Assembly (NCBI GenBank): GCA_002869425.1
Contig: PKSZ01000242.1
Span: forward strand, 1-5,376
DNA length: 5,376 nt
From: Marinilabiliales bacterium
Lineage (GTDB): Bacteria; Bacteroidota; Bacteroidia; Bacteroidales; BM523
Reading direction: 5' to 3'
Under the pieces are notes generated by a model. That model was not told the DNA's origin, searched no databases, and was given only the letters and a program-made list of their open reading frames with translations. Made by a program: the position numbers and the translations under genes. Below, one piece after another: positions 1 through 5,376 of the stretch. Position 1 is the stretch's first letter. Every line of letters begins with the position of its first letter.

Positions 1-457
1 CTATTATTTCTGAGTTGATAAAATTGCCTATTCGAATTAAAAAACCAGACAAAGCAACTACAATTACCATCCTGTCAATAATCCACAAAAAGTTAATCTT
101 TTCTGCCAATGCATAAATTCCCAATGCAATTATAATTCCAACGGCAGCACCATGACTGGCCAGTCCTCCTTTCCATATTTTCAGAATTTCCAATGGATTG
201 GAAAGATAATAATCCGGCTGATACAAAAGACAATGTCCCAGGCGCGCACCAATAAGCGTACCAATTCCCATATACAAAACAAGCTTATCAAGGTATTTAA
301 TGTCTATGGTTTCTTTCCTGAAAACATTTAACAAAATCCGATATCCCAGAAAAAATGACAAAGCAAACAAAACACCATACCAACGCAACTGAAACTGCCC
401 TATGGTAAAAATCTCAGGCGAAACATTCCACACAATATGTAAAAATAAATGTTTCAA
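1..457 (-). CDS. lgt: Prolipoprotein diacylglyceryl transferase, second copy (partial, 3' end outside window)
   Basis: Integral inner-membrane enzyme that moves diacylglycerol from phosphatidylglycerol to the lipobox cysteine of prolipoproteins, the first step of lipoprotein maturation. Reading the minus strand from 457 gives 152 codons with no stop up to the window edge, about half of a usual Lgt. Seen: W10-N11-x-x-P14-E15-I16 N-terminus, R25-W26-Y27-G28, the R72-L-G-H75-C stretch, W95-K-G-G-L-A-S-H102-G, and the Lgt signature R142-I-G-N145-F-I-N148-S-E150. These match E. coli H103, R143, N146 and E151, so the visible active-site residues are intact. The start is TTG at 457-455, chosen because the preceding codon is the glpD stop, no in-frame ATG lies before residue 63, and the length then aligns with the other Lgt at 4021. 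GTG at 433-431 is an alternative but would leave only W-N ahead of the conserved P-E-I. It is about 50% identical by hand count to the 4021 copy. The C-terminal half, including the R239/E243 equivalents, is not visible. Confidence 0.93.
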   Translation of the reverse strand, partial: MKHLFLHIVWNVSPEIFTIGQFQLRWYGVLFALSFFLGYRILLNVFRKETIDIKYLDKLVLYMGIGTLIGARLGHCLLYQPDYYLSNPLEILKIWKGGLASHGAAVGIIIALGIYALAEKINFLWIIDRMVIVVALSGFLIRIGNFINSEII

Positions 458-2089
458 CTATCTTATTTTATTCTTTAATTCAACAATTTGCCTTTCCTTT
501 TCCTGTTCTAACCAACCAAGGAAAGATGCCATACAAGAAGCAACAACCTCAATGTTTTTTGCTATTTGATTTTTATCAAAAATTGCCTGATCGGTTCTGA
601 TAAAATAAAAATCTGCCAGTTTATGTAACATTTCATAATGAATACAATACCATACCTCTGCCTTAATCCACGCATAAGCAGAATCTTTGTCTTCATTGTA
701 ATAATCAAAAGCTTTATTGGAAACAATATTAATATTGCTACCATATCGATAAAACAAAGCTTTGAAATACTCTACTCCTATTCCTGTTTGTTTAACCTCG
801 TCAAATTTATGATCTGCATATTCAGTAAGTGCAATACTCCCCTGCTTTATATCAAAATCGGCACCTGATAACACAATGTTTTTTGTCTTACATTTCACAA
901 ATTCTCCCGAAGATTTATGCATAAGCAAATCCACAAGTTTTTCTGCCATTTTTCTATATCCGGTTAGCTTTCCTCCTGCAATATTGATTAAGCCCGAACG
1001 AGATTCAACAATCTCATCTTTTCTTGGCATTTCCGATGGTTTCTTACCTCTTTTATACAACAAAGGTCTAACACCAGCCCAGGTAGATTGAACCTGATAT
1101 TCCTGAAGATTTATATCAAAAACTTCATTGACTGCATTTAGCAAATACTCCACATCTTCCTTTTTGGCAGAAACCTCATCGAGATTTTCTTGGTATGGTG
1201 TATCAGTAGTTCCAATATAAATAACCGACTTATGAGGAATGGCGAAAATCATTCGTGAGTCTTTTGTTGGAAAATATACTGCTTCCTGAAGAGTGAAAAA
1301 CTCTTTTGAAACAGTGAGGTGTATCCCTTTGGTTATAAACAACATTTTATGTGCATCTGAATAATCCATGATTCGAATTAGATCTACCCACTGACCTGTA
1401 GCATTAACAACAAAGCTTGCATAAATTTTTCCCTTCTCTCCTGAAATCCGATCTTCCACCAATGCCCCTGAAACTTTTCCATTAGTAGTATATGAAAAGT
1501 TTAGTACTTCAACATAATTTAAAATGCTACAACCAAGCTCAGCTGCCGTTTTAATCACTTCAATCGTAAGTCTGGCATCGTTGACTTTATATTCGTAATA
1601 CAAAGCTCCTGCTAATACATGACTTTTATCAGCAACAGGCATTCTTTCCAATACATCATTCTTGCTAAGCATTCGCTTCTTTTCATCCCTTGAAACACCG
1701 GCAAAATAGTCATAGACAGTAAGCGCCAATCTTAACCAAAACTTTCGATAGCCTCTCTTTCTGAAAACAGGAATAAGCATGCTTCTCGGATACACCAAAT
1801 GTCTGGCATTTTTATATACAATTTTTCTTTCCTTTCCGGTTTCTTTTACCAGCTTAATCTGTCCCTGCTTAAGATATCGCAAACCACCATGTATCAGTTT
1901 AGTTGAACGACTGCTTGTTCCGGATGCAAAATCATTTTTTTCTACCAATGCAACACGCAAGCCACGCGATACAGCATCAAGCGCAATACCTGCACCGGTA
2001 ATTCCTCCACCAACAATCAACAAATCGTATTCTGCTGTTACAATATTGTTAAATTTCCCTTCTCTGTTTAATGAGGAAAATGTTTTCAT
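458..2089 (-). CDS. glpD: Aerobic FAD-dependent glycerol-3-phosphate dehydrogenase
   Basis: Oxidises sn-glycerol 3-phosphate to dihydroxyacetone phosphate and, by family knowledge, passes electrons through FAD to the quinone pool as a peripheral inner-membrane enzyme. The 543 residues fit the family length. Residues 25-43 carry the dinucleotide-binding GlpD signature (I-V-G-G-G-x-x-G-A-G-I-A-L-D-x-x-x-R-G). E50 ends the second strand of the FAD fold, followed by the T-S-S-R-S-T-K-L-I-H-G-G-L-R-Y-L motif at 58-73. A-G-V-R341-P-L matches the substrate-binding arginine region of E. coli GlpD, and the second GlpD signature G-G-K-L-T-G-Y-R-K-M-A lies at 372-382. Residues from about 400 to 525 are the DAO C-terminal helical domain. 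ATG at 2089 is preceded by AAGGA (2100-2096 on the minus strand) with a 6-nt spacer, an unusually good ribosome site for this window. The stop codon abuts the TTG start of the downstream lgt, which implies an operon. No glycerol kinase or facilitator gene is visible. Confidence 0.96.
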   Translation of the reverse strand: MKTFSSLNREGKFNNIVTAEYDLLIVGGGITGAGIALDAVSRGLRVALVEKNDFASGTSSRSTKLIHGGLRYLKQGQIKLVKETGKERKIVYKNARHLVYPRSMLIPVFRKRGYRKFWLRLALTVYDYFAGVSRDEKKRMLSKNDVLERMPVADKSHVLAGALYYEYKVNDARLTIEVIKTAAELGCSILNYVEVLNFSYTTNGKVSGALVEDRISGEKGKIYASFVVNATGQWVDLIRIMDYSDAHKMLFITKGIHLTVSKEFFTLQEAVYFPTKDSRMIFAIPHKSVIYIGTTDTPYQENLDEVSAKKEDVEYLLNAVNEVFDINLQEYQVQSTWAGVRPLLYKRGKKPSEMPRKDEIVESRSGLINIAGGKLTGYRKMAEKLVDLLMHKSSGEFVKCKTKNIVLSGADFDIKQGSIALTEYADHKFDEVKQTGIGVEYFKALFYRYGSNINIVSNKAFDYYNEDKDSAYAWIKAEVWYCIHYEMLHKLADFYFIRTDQAIFDKNQIAKNIEVVASCMASFLGWLEQEKERQIVELKNKIR

Positions 2090-2095
2090 GATCTA

Positions 2096-2100
2096 TCCTT
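2096..2100 (-). promoter_or_regulatory. Shine-Dalgarno site of glpD
   Basis: AAGGA on the minus strand, six bases before the ATG at 2089. It is the only clear Shine-Dalgarno-like sequence in the window and supports this glpD start. Bacteroidota genes often lack such sites, and the other genes here do. Confidence 0.55.
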
Positions 2101-2112
2101 GCCTTTTCAAAA

Positions 2113-2120
2113 CAATATTA
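2113..2120 (-). promoter_or_regulatory. Possible -7 promoter element of glpD
   Basis: The minus strand reads TAATATTG, seven of eight positions of the Bacteroidota -7 consensus TAnnTTTG. Transcription from here would begin around 2106 and leave a short leader containing the AAGGA site. No convincing TTG or TTTG -33 element sits at the right distance, so this is a weak call. Confidence 0.3.
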
Positions 2121-2175
2121 CCATAAATTATAGAATTTCAGTAATTATTCTTCACCATATACAAACATTCACAAG

Positions 2176-2205
2176 TTGATACTTTATTCATTTTTTGTAC
2201 GTTTG
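2176..2205 (+). promoter_or_regulatory. Bacteroidota-type promoter of the Ig-like lipoprotein gene
   Basis: TACGTTTG at 2198-2205 matches the -7 consensus TAnnTTTG exactly. A TTG at 2176-2178 lies 19 bp upstream, a suitable -33 spacing. Transcription would begin near 2210-2212, directly at or just before the ATG at 2213, so the mRNA would be leaderless or nearly so. The element overlaps an in-frame upstream TTG codon (2195), which argues against that codon as the start. Confidence 0.6.
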
Positions 2206-2212
2206 TAAAAAA

Positions 2213-3988
2213 ATGATTTTGATCCGAAAAATATCATATATAGCAGGACTGTTGGCCATTGCATTTTTATCAAACTTTTGCGCCAATGTTGTTGCACCCA
2301 GCGGGGGTCCAAAAGATGTTACACCTCCCGAAATACTTGAAATGGATCCAGATAATAAATCTACGAATTTCACAAACGATAAATTTGAAATTACTTTCAA
2401 CGAATATGTACAACTGAAAGATGTAAATCAAAGCTTACTAATTTCTCCACCTCTTAAGGAAAAACCTGAAATAAAGATGCGGTCAAAAACCGTTATCGTA
2501 ACGCTAAGCAAAGAAGATACGCTCAGAGATAACACTACATACATTTTCAACTTTGGCAACTCTATTGTTGATCTGAATGAAGGAAACGAACTGGAAGATT
2601 TCATTTATGTTGTATCAACAGGAGAAAATATAGACAGTCTGCGTATTGAAGGAAGTGTTATGAATGCATTTGATAATAAAGCCATTGAAGAGGGATTGGT
2701 AATGCTATACAGAAATGCAACAGATAGCACTCCCATGCTGAGAAAGCCCGATTATCTTGCAAGAATTATCGACGGTAGTTTTGTTATTACCAATCTCACT
2801 GAAGGTGAATATTCAATATTTTGTCTTGTTGATGAAAACAGAAATATGCTTTTTGATTTGCCCACCGAAAAAGTAGCTTTTCTTGATTCATTAATTATTC
2901 CTCGTGCTATATCCAAACTGGTAACCGATACAATAGAAGTATTTGACAGCACTTCTGCAGATTCTGTTACTTATGATTCAATAATCCAATATAGAAGCAC
3001 GAAATTCTTTCCCAAAGCACTCGATTTATTTTTATTTGAAGAAGAATTTCATAAACAATTCTTATCTGTAAAAGAAAGACCGGAAAAATGGAGGCTGTTC
3101 TTCCAGTTTTCTGAACCGGTTGACACGCTCTTTCAATTGGAATTAACAGAGGAGAAATCAAAGCAGGATTGGTATATTGAAGAGTTTAGTATTAATCGTG
3201 ATTCTATCTCTATTTGGATCAATGACAGCATCTTATACAACAAGGACAGCCTTGAAGTTATTCTTTCATTCCCCGAAACAGACACAACCAACACGCTTGT
3301 GCTATCTAAAGACACAATCGTTTTTACTATAAGCAAAAACATGGACAACAAAAAAGTCTCTCAACCGAATATAAAAATAGACACATTAACAATTGAGAAT
3401 AACATAAACACACCTTTTCATACCTATAAGAACATTCACATTACAGCCTCACACCCCATTTTAAAGGTGGATACTTCTCGTATTAAATTGTTTACCATTC
3501 AGGATTCTATTGAATCTGAAATTAAATATAATCTGATTTATGATTCCCTTAATCAAAGAAAATTAGAACTAAGCTTTGAAATTCAACCAGATACAAAATA
3601 TAAATTAATTACTGATTCTACAGCTTTCACAGACATATACGGGTTTAGTTCTGATTCTTCAGCCAGTATATTTACCAGTCAAACGAAAGACTTCTACAGT
3701 TCAATCATTGTACATCCAGATACAACAGAAAAACAATTAATTATTCAACTATTAAATACAAAAGAAAGCGTTCTTCATGAACATGTAATTTTGCCTGGAG
3801 ACAGCTGTAAGTTTGAAAACATATCACCAGGTAGCTATATGATAAAAGCCATTTTTGATGAAAACTCAAATGGGAAATGGGACACTGGTAAATACATTGA
3901 AAAAAAACAAGCAGAGAAAGTATATTATTATCCACAAAGTATTGAAACAAAATCCGGATGGGATAATAAAATAGACTTGAAATTTTAA
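2213..3988 (+). CDS. Ig-like domain (Big_5-type) lipoprotein, Bacteroidota family
   Basis: Predicted envelope lipoprotein of unknown function, 591 residues. The N-terminus has K/R at 5-6, a hydrophobic stretch at about 7-20 and Cys23, followed by A-N-V-V-A-P-S-G-G-P-K-D, the hallmark of this family. The lipobox S-N-F-C is irregular: Phe at -1 where Gly, Ala or Ser is usual. Residues about 36-137 resemble a Big_5 Ig-like domain, starting T-P-P-E-I. Around 150-230 is a carboxypeptidase-regulatory-like segment with G-S-F-V-I-T-N-L-T-E-G-E-Y and D-E-N-R-N. The middle is beta-rich and low in recognisable motifs. The C-terminus repeats the theme, with I-S-P-G-S-Y and a D549-E-N-S-N-G-K-W-D calcium-loop-like motif, then a Trp-containing tail. 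About 19 D-(S/T)-(A/I/L/M/T/V) motifs suggest O-glycosylation. An in-frame TTG at 2195 would add six residues but lies inside the promoter, so ATG 2213 is preferred. lgt follows 32 bp downstream, probably in the same transcription unit. No acidic export signal is seen just after the cysteine, so a periplasm-facing location is possible (inference). Confidence 0.88.
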   Translation: MILIRKISYIAGLLAIAFLSNFCANVVAPSGGPKDVTPPEILEMDPDNKSTNFTNDKFEITFNEYVQLKDVNQSLLISPPLKEKPEIKMRSKTVIVTLSKEDTLRDNTTYIFNFGNSIVDLNEGNELEDFIYVVSTGENIDSLRIEGSVMNAFDNKAIEEGLVMLYRNATDSTPMLRKPDYLARIIDGSFVITNLTEGEYSIFCLVDENRNMLFDLPTEKVAFLDSLIIPRAISKLVTDTIEVFDSTSADSVTYDSIIQYRSTKFFPKALDLFLFEEEFHKQFLSVKERPEKWRLFFQFSEPVDTLFQLELTEEKSKQDWYIEEFSINRDSISIWINDSILYNKDSLEVILSFPETDTTNTLVLSKDTIVFTISKNMDNKKVSQPNIKIDTLTIENNINTPFHTYKNIHITASHPILKVDTSRIKLFTIQDSIESEIKYNLIYDSLNQRKLELSFEIQPDTKYKLITDSTAFTDIYGFSSDSSASIFTSQTKDFYSSIIVHPDTTEKQLIIQLLNTKESVLHEHVILPGDSCKFENISPGSYMIKAIFDENSNGKWDTGKYIEKKQAEKVYYYPQSIETKSGWDNKIDLKF

Positions 3989-4004
3989 TATTTTACTAAT
4001 TTTG
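3977..4004 (+). promoter_or_regulatory. Probable internal promoter of the downstream lgt
   Basis: TAATTTTG at 3997-4004 matches TAnnTTTG exactly, and TTG at 3977-3979 lies 17 bp upstream as a -33 candidate. That -33 element is inside the last codons of the lipoprotein gene. Transcription would begin near 4010, giving a leader of about 10 nt before ATG 4021. This would let lgt be expressed independently of the lipoprotein gene. The match is to a short AT-rich motif in AT-rich DNA, so chance is possible. Confidence 0.45.
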
Positions 4005-4020
4005 ACAAAAACGAAATAAG

Positions 4021-4860
4021 ATGATTACAAACTATATTACCTGGAACATAGACCCAGAAATATTTGAAATATGGGGAAGAGGAATCAGATGGTATGGTGT
4101 TCTGCTGGCCACAGGTTTTTACATTGGATATCTAATTCTTTCTAAGAATCTGACCAGGGAAGGATTTTCCGAGAAAAAAATTAATCAATTGTCGATGTTT
4201 ATGATCGTGGGAACTATTCTGGGATTGAGACTGGGACATTGTTTTTTCTATGAACCGGAATATTACCTGAGCAGACCGATGGAAATTTTTAAAGTATGGA
4301 AAGGTGGTCTTGCAAGCCATGGAGGTGCTCTTGGAATTTTAATCGCCATTGCAATTTATGCGTACAAAAACAAACAATCATATCTTGGGTTGCTGGATAG
4401 AATTGTCGTTATCATTCCATTGGCAGGTGCATTTGTAAGAATTGGAAATCTTATGAATTCAGAAATAGTTGGGAAGTTTACAAATGTTTCATGGGGCTTC
4501 ATTTTCCCAAGATACGATTGTCCACCACCACACGACTGTGACATTTCAAACCTAACTGCAAGACACCCAACACAATTGTACGAAGCTCTGTTTTATTTTA
4601 TTCTGTTTGCAGTGATGATTATAATGTACAAACGATCAAAAGGCAACATCAAAGAAGGCTTTTTACTTGGTGTTTTCATAACCTTATTATTTTCGTTCCG
4701 CTTTATTATTGAATTTTTCAAAGACGTGCAAGTTAACTTCGAACAAGACATGGTAATAAATATGGGGCAAATATTAAGCATCCCGTTTGTTTTGGCTGGA
4801 ATAGCTATTATTATCTATTCTCTAACTAAAGGCCGTACGATTTCTTTTAATAAGAAATAA
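4021..4860 (+). CDS. lgt: Prolipoprotein diacylglyceryl transferase (complete copy)
   Basis: Inner-membrane transferase that adds diacylglycerol from phosphatidylglycerol to the cysteine of prolipoproteins. The 279 residues are typical for the family. Seen: R23-W-Y25-G, R70-L-G-H73-C, W93-K-G-G-L-A-S-H100-G-G, the signature R140-I-G-N143-L-M-N146-S-E148, R181-H-P-T-Q-L-Y-E188, and R227-F-I-I-E231-F-F. These align with E. coli H103, R143, N146, E151, R239 and E243, so all key residues are present. Hydrophobic segments at about 26-42, 57-72, 98-115, 125-140, 189-203, 213-230 and 252-268 fit the family's seven transmembrane helices. An external-loop segment at 164-177 carries C167-P-P-P-H-D-C173. 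ATG 4021 is preceded by an A-rich stretch with no clear Shine-Dalgarno. The gene follows the Ig-like lipoprotein by 32 bp and is closed by a strong terminator. This is probably the main housekeeping Lgt, since it is complete with all residues intact, but with a second copy at 457 that is an inference. Confidence 0.97.
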   Translation: MITNYITWNIDPEIFEIWGRGIRWYGVLLATGFYIGYLILSKNLTREGFSEKKINQLSMFMIVGTILGLRLGHCFFYEPEYYLSRPMEIFKVWKGGLASHGGALGILIAIAIYAYKNKQSYLGLLDRIVVIIPLAGAFVRIGNLMNSEIVGKFTNVSWGFIFPRYDCPPPHDCDISNLTARHPTQLYEALFYFILFAVMIIMYKRSKGNIKEGFLLGVFITLLFSFRFIIEFFKDVQVNFEQDMVINMGQILSIPFVLAGIAIIIYSLTKGRTISFNKK

Positions 4861-4888
4861 CCTATAGCTTACAATTTTTACCCTAAAT

Positions 4889-4929
4889 ATAAAAAAGCAG
4901 GAATTTGATTCAAATTCCTGCTTTTTTAT
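4889..4929 (+). terminator. Rho-independent terminator after lgt
   Basis: A perfect 19-bp inverted repeat (left arm 4889-4907, right arm 4911-4929) encloses the 3-nt loop ATT. The core stem is GCAGGAATTTG pairing with CAAATTCCTGC, flanked by A6 on the left and T6 on the right. It lies 28 bp after the lgt stop. The symmetric A and T tracts would allow termination in either direction, although both flanking genes read on the plus strand. Confidence 0.9.
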
Positions 4930-5104
4930 TCATCATTTCTATTGGTTTATTCATCAATTTCAAATTTCTATTAACGTAAAAGATACTAATTTCTTTGCAG
5001 AAGATTTGCGAAGCAGTATACTATTTTGTATACTAATGTTCTAAATATCTGGACATTAAATACATTAAGTAACTAATTGCATCAATGTTAATAATAAAGC
5101 GATT
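4930..5104. other. Intergenic spacer upstream of the secreted protein gene
   Basis: This 175-bp AT-rich spacer has no ORF or RNA gene that I can support. It contains the inverted repeat at 5015-5034. It also holds two near-identical adjacent 9-mers, ACATTAAAT and ACATTAAGT, at 5053-5070, and two copies of ATACTAAT at 4983-4990 and 5030-5037. No exact TAnnTTTG element is present on the plus strand. The nearest approach is TATTTTG at 5022-5028, one base short and overlapping the inverted repeat. The promoter of the downstream gene is therefore unassigned. Confidence 0.5.
5015..5034. repeat. Inverted repeat, candidate operator
   Basis: AGTATAC (5015-5021), a 6-bp spacer TATTTT, then GTATACT (5028-5034): a perfect 7-bp inverted repeat. 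Its size and symmetry would suit a dimeric DNA-binding regulator, and it sits 70 bp before the start of the secreted protein. There is no GC-rich stem or T tract, so it is not a terminator. In AT-rich DNA a chance origin cannot be excluded. Confidence 0.4.
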
Positions 5105-5376
5105 ATGAAAAAAATTTCTTTTGCACTCATTTCACTACTCATTCTATCTGCTAGTTTAAAGGCCCAAAATATTGCCATAACCGACAACGATGGTTATACA
5201 GCACACTCTTCAGCCATGCTGGATGTTTACTCAACAAATAAAGGCTTACTTATTCCCAGACTAACAAGCAGTCAAAGAAATTCTATTTCGAATCCCGAAA
5301 CCAGCCTTATGGTCTTCGATGTTGAGGTTGGGAGCTACTTTTACTGGTCGGGAAGTATCTGGAAAGAAGTTGGAAC
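5105..5376 (+). CDS. Secreted surface-type protein, N-terminal part (3' end outside window)
   Basis: Function unknown; 90 codons are visible with no stop. Residues 1-20 form a Sec signal peptide: K2-K3, a hydrophobic core I4-L14, and a likely cleavage after L-K-A20 before Q21-N. There is no lipobox cysteine, so it should not be a lipoprotein. The mature part holds S-S-A-M-L-D-V-Y-S-T-N-K-G-L-L-I-P-R-L-T, then Q-R-N-S-I-x-N-P-E-T-S-L-M-V-F-D, then Y-F-Y-W-S-G-S-I-W-K. I recognise this order as the opening module of many long Bacteroidota surface or tail-fibre-like proteins ('G-L-L-I-P-R-M-T ... Y-Y-Y-N-G-S-A-W'), whose C-termini vary. The start ATG follows an A-rich stretch with no clear Shine-Dalgarno. 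The strong terminator upstream makes it a separate transcription unit from lgt. Full length, sorting domain and role cannot be judged from this fragment. Confidence 0.85.
   Translation, partial: MKKISFALISLLILSASLKAQNIAITDNDGYTAHSSAMLDVYSTNKGLLIPRLTSSQRNSISNPETSLMVFDVEVGSYFYWSGSIWKEVG

Noticed and set aside
562..1091. Several 60-76-codon open frames within the glpD region
   Set aside because: They are overlapping shadows of glpD in other frames with no motifs, signal or plausible start context.
1..2089. A single GlpD-Lgt fusion protein
   Set aside because: The frames match but a TAG stop at 458-460 separates them. I kept two genes and noted possible readthrough as a finding.
1779..2126. 115-codon open frame on the plus strand
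   Set aside because: It is antisense to glpD, whose reading frame has full family motifs, and its translation shows no recognisable domain.
2195..2212. TTG start adding six residues (M-Y-V-C-K-K) to the Ig-like lipoprotein
   Set aside because: It overlaps the TAnnTTTG promoter element, so it would not be on the mRNA, and the ATG at 2213 gives a normal signal peptide.
2752..4781. Minus-strand open frames of 62-72 codons opposite the lipoprotein and lgt genes
   Set aside because: All lie antisense to well-supported genes and have compositions expected from reverse reading of AT-rich coding DNA.
5005..5028. Promoter for the 5105 gene from TTTG (5005-5008) and TATTTTG (5022-5028)
   Set aside because: The spacing is about 13 bp, too short, and the -7 element lacks one base of the consensus.
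5053..5070. Tandem ACATTAAAT / ACATTAAGT as a repeat array
   Set aside because: Only two short AT-rich units with one mismatch; compatible with chance, so it is mentioned only within the spacer entry.

Overview
The window reads as a piece of a low-GC Bacteroidota chromosome. Three things support this. First, upstream sequences match the Bacteroidota -7 promoter consensus TAnnTTTG, and Shine-Dalgarno signals are weak or absent. Second, there is a lipoprotein of the 'CAN(V/I)VAPSGGPKD' Ig-like (Big_5-type) family, which is characteristic of this phylum. Third, a partial secreted protein has the 'G-L-L-I-P-R-L-T' and 'Y-F-Y-W-S-G-S-I-W' modules common in Bacteroidota surface proteins. The lineage below phylum cannot be fixed from the sequence.

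Layout: the locus is two divergent arms around a 123-bp intergenic region (2090-2212). The left arm, on the minus strand, holds a glycerol-3-phosphate dehydrogenase gene (glpD, 2089-458). It is followed with zero spacing by a prolipoprotein diacylglyceryl transferase gene (lgt-type) that starts with TTG and runs off the left edge. That lgt copy is easily missed because it has no ATG start and is cut by the window. The right arm, on the plus strand, holds an Ig-like domain lipoprotein (2213-3988) followed 32 bp later by a second, complete lgt gene (4021-4860). A perfect-stem terminator then closes the arm. After a 175-bp spacer containing an inverted repeat, a secreted surface-type protein starts at 5105 and is cut by the right edge.

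How the genes relate: both arms end in an lgt-type gene, and the two Lgt copies are about 50% identical over the shared N-terminal half by hand alignment. Both keep the conserved catalytic-site residues visible in the window, so this is an old paralogous pair and not a recent duplication or an obvious pseudogene. One copy sits beside a lipoprotein that is a possible substrate. The other is coupled to an enzyme of glycerol phosphate metabolism. The lipoprotein has an atypical lipobox (S-N-F-C) and about 19 matches to the Bacteroidota O-glycosylation motif D-(S/T)-(A/I/L/M/T/V). The individual genes belong to known families. What deserves a second look is the paired-lgt arrangement, the in-frame glpD/lgt junction and the predicted heavy glycosylation. 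I see no mobile element, CRISPR array, tRNA or rRNA.
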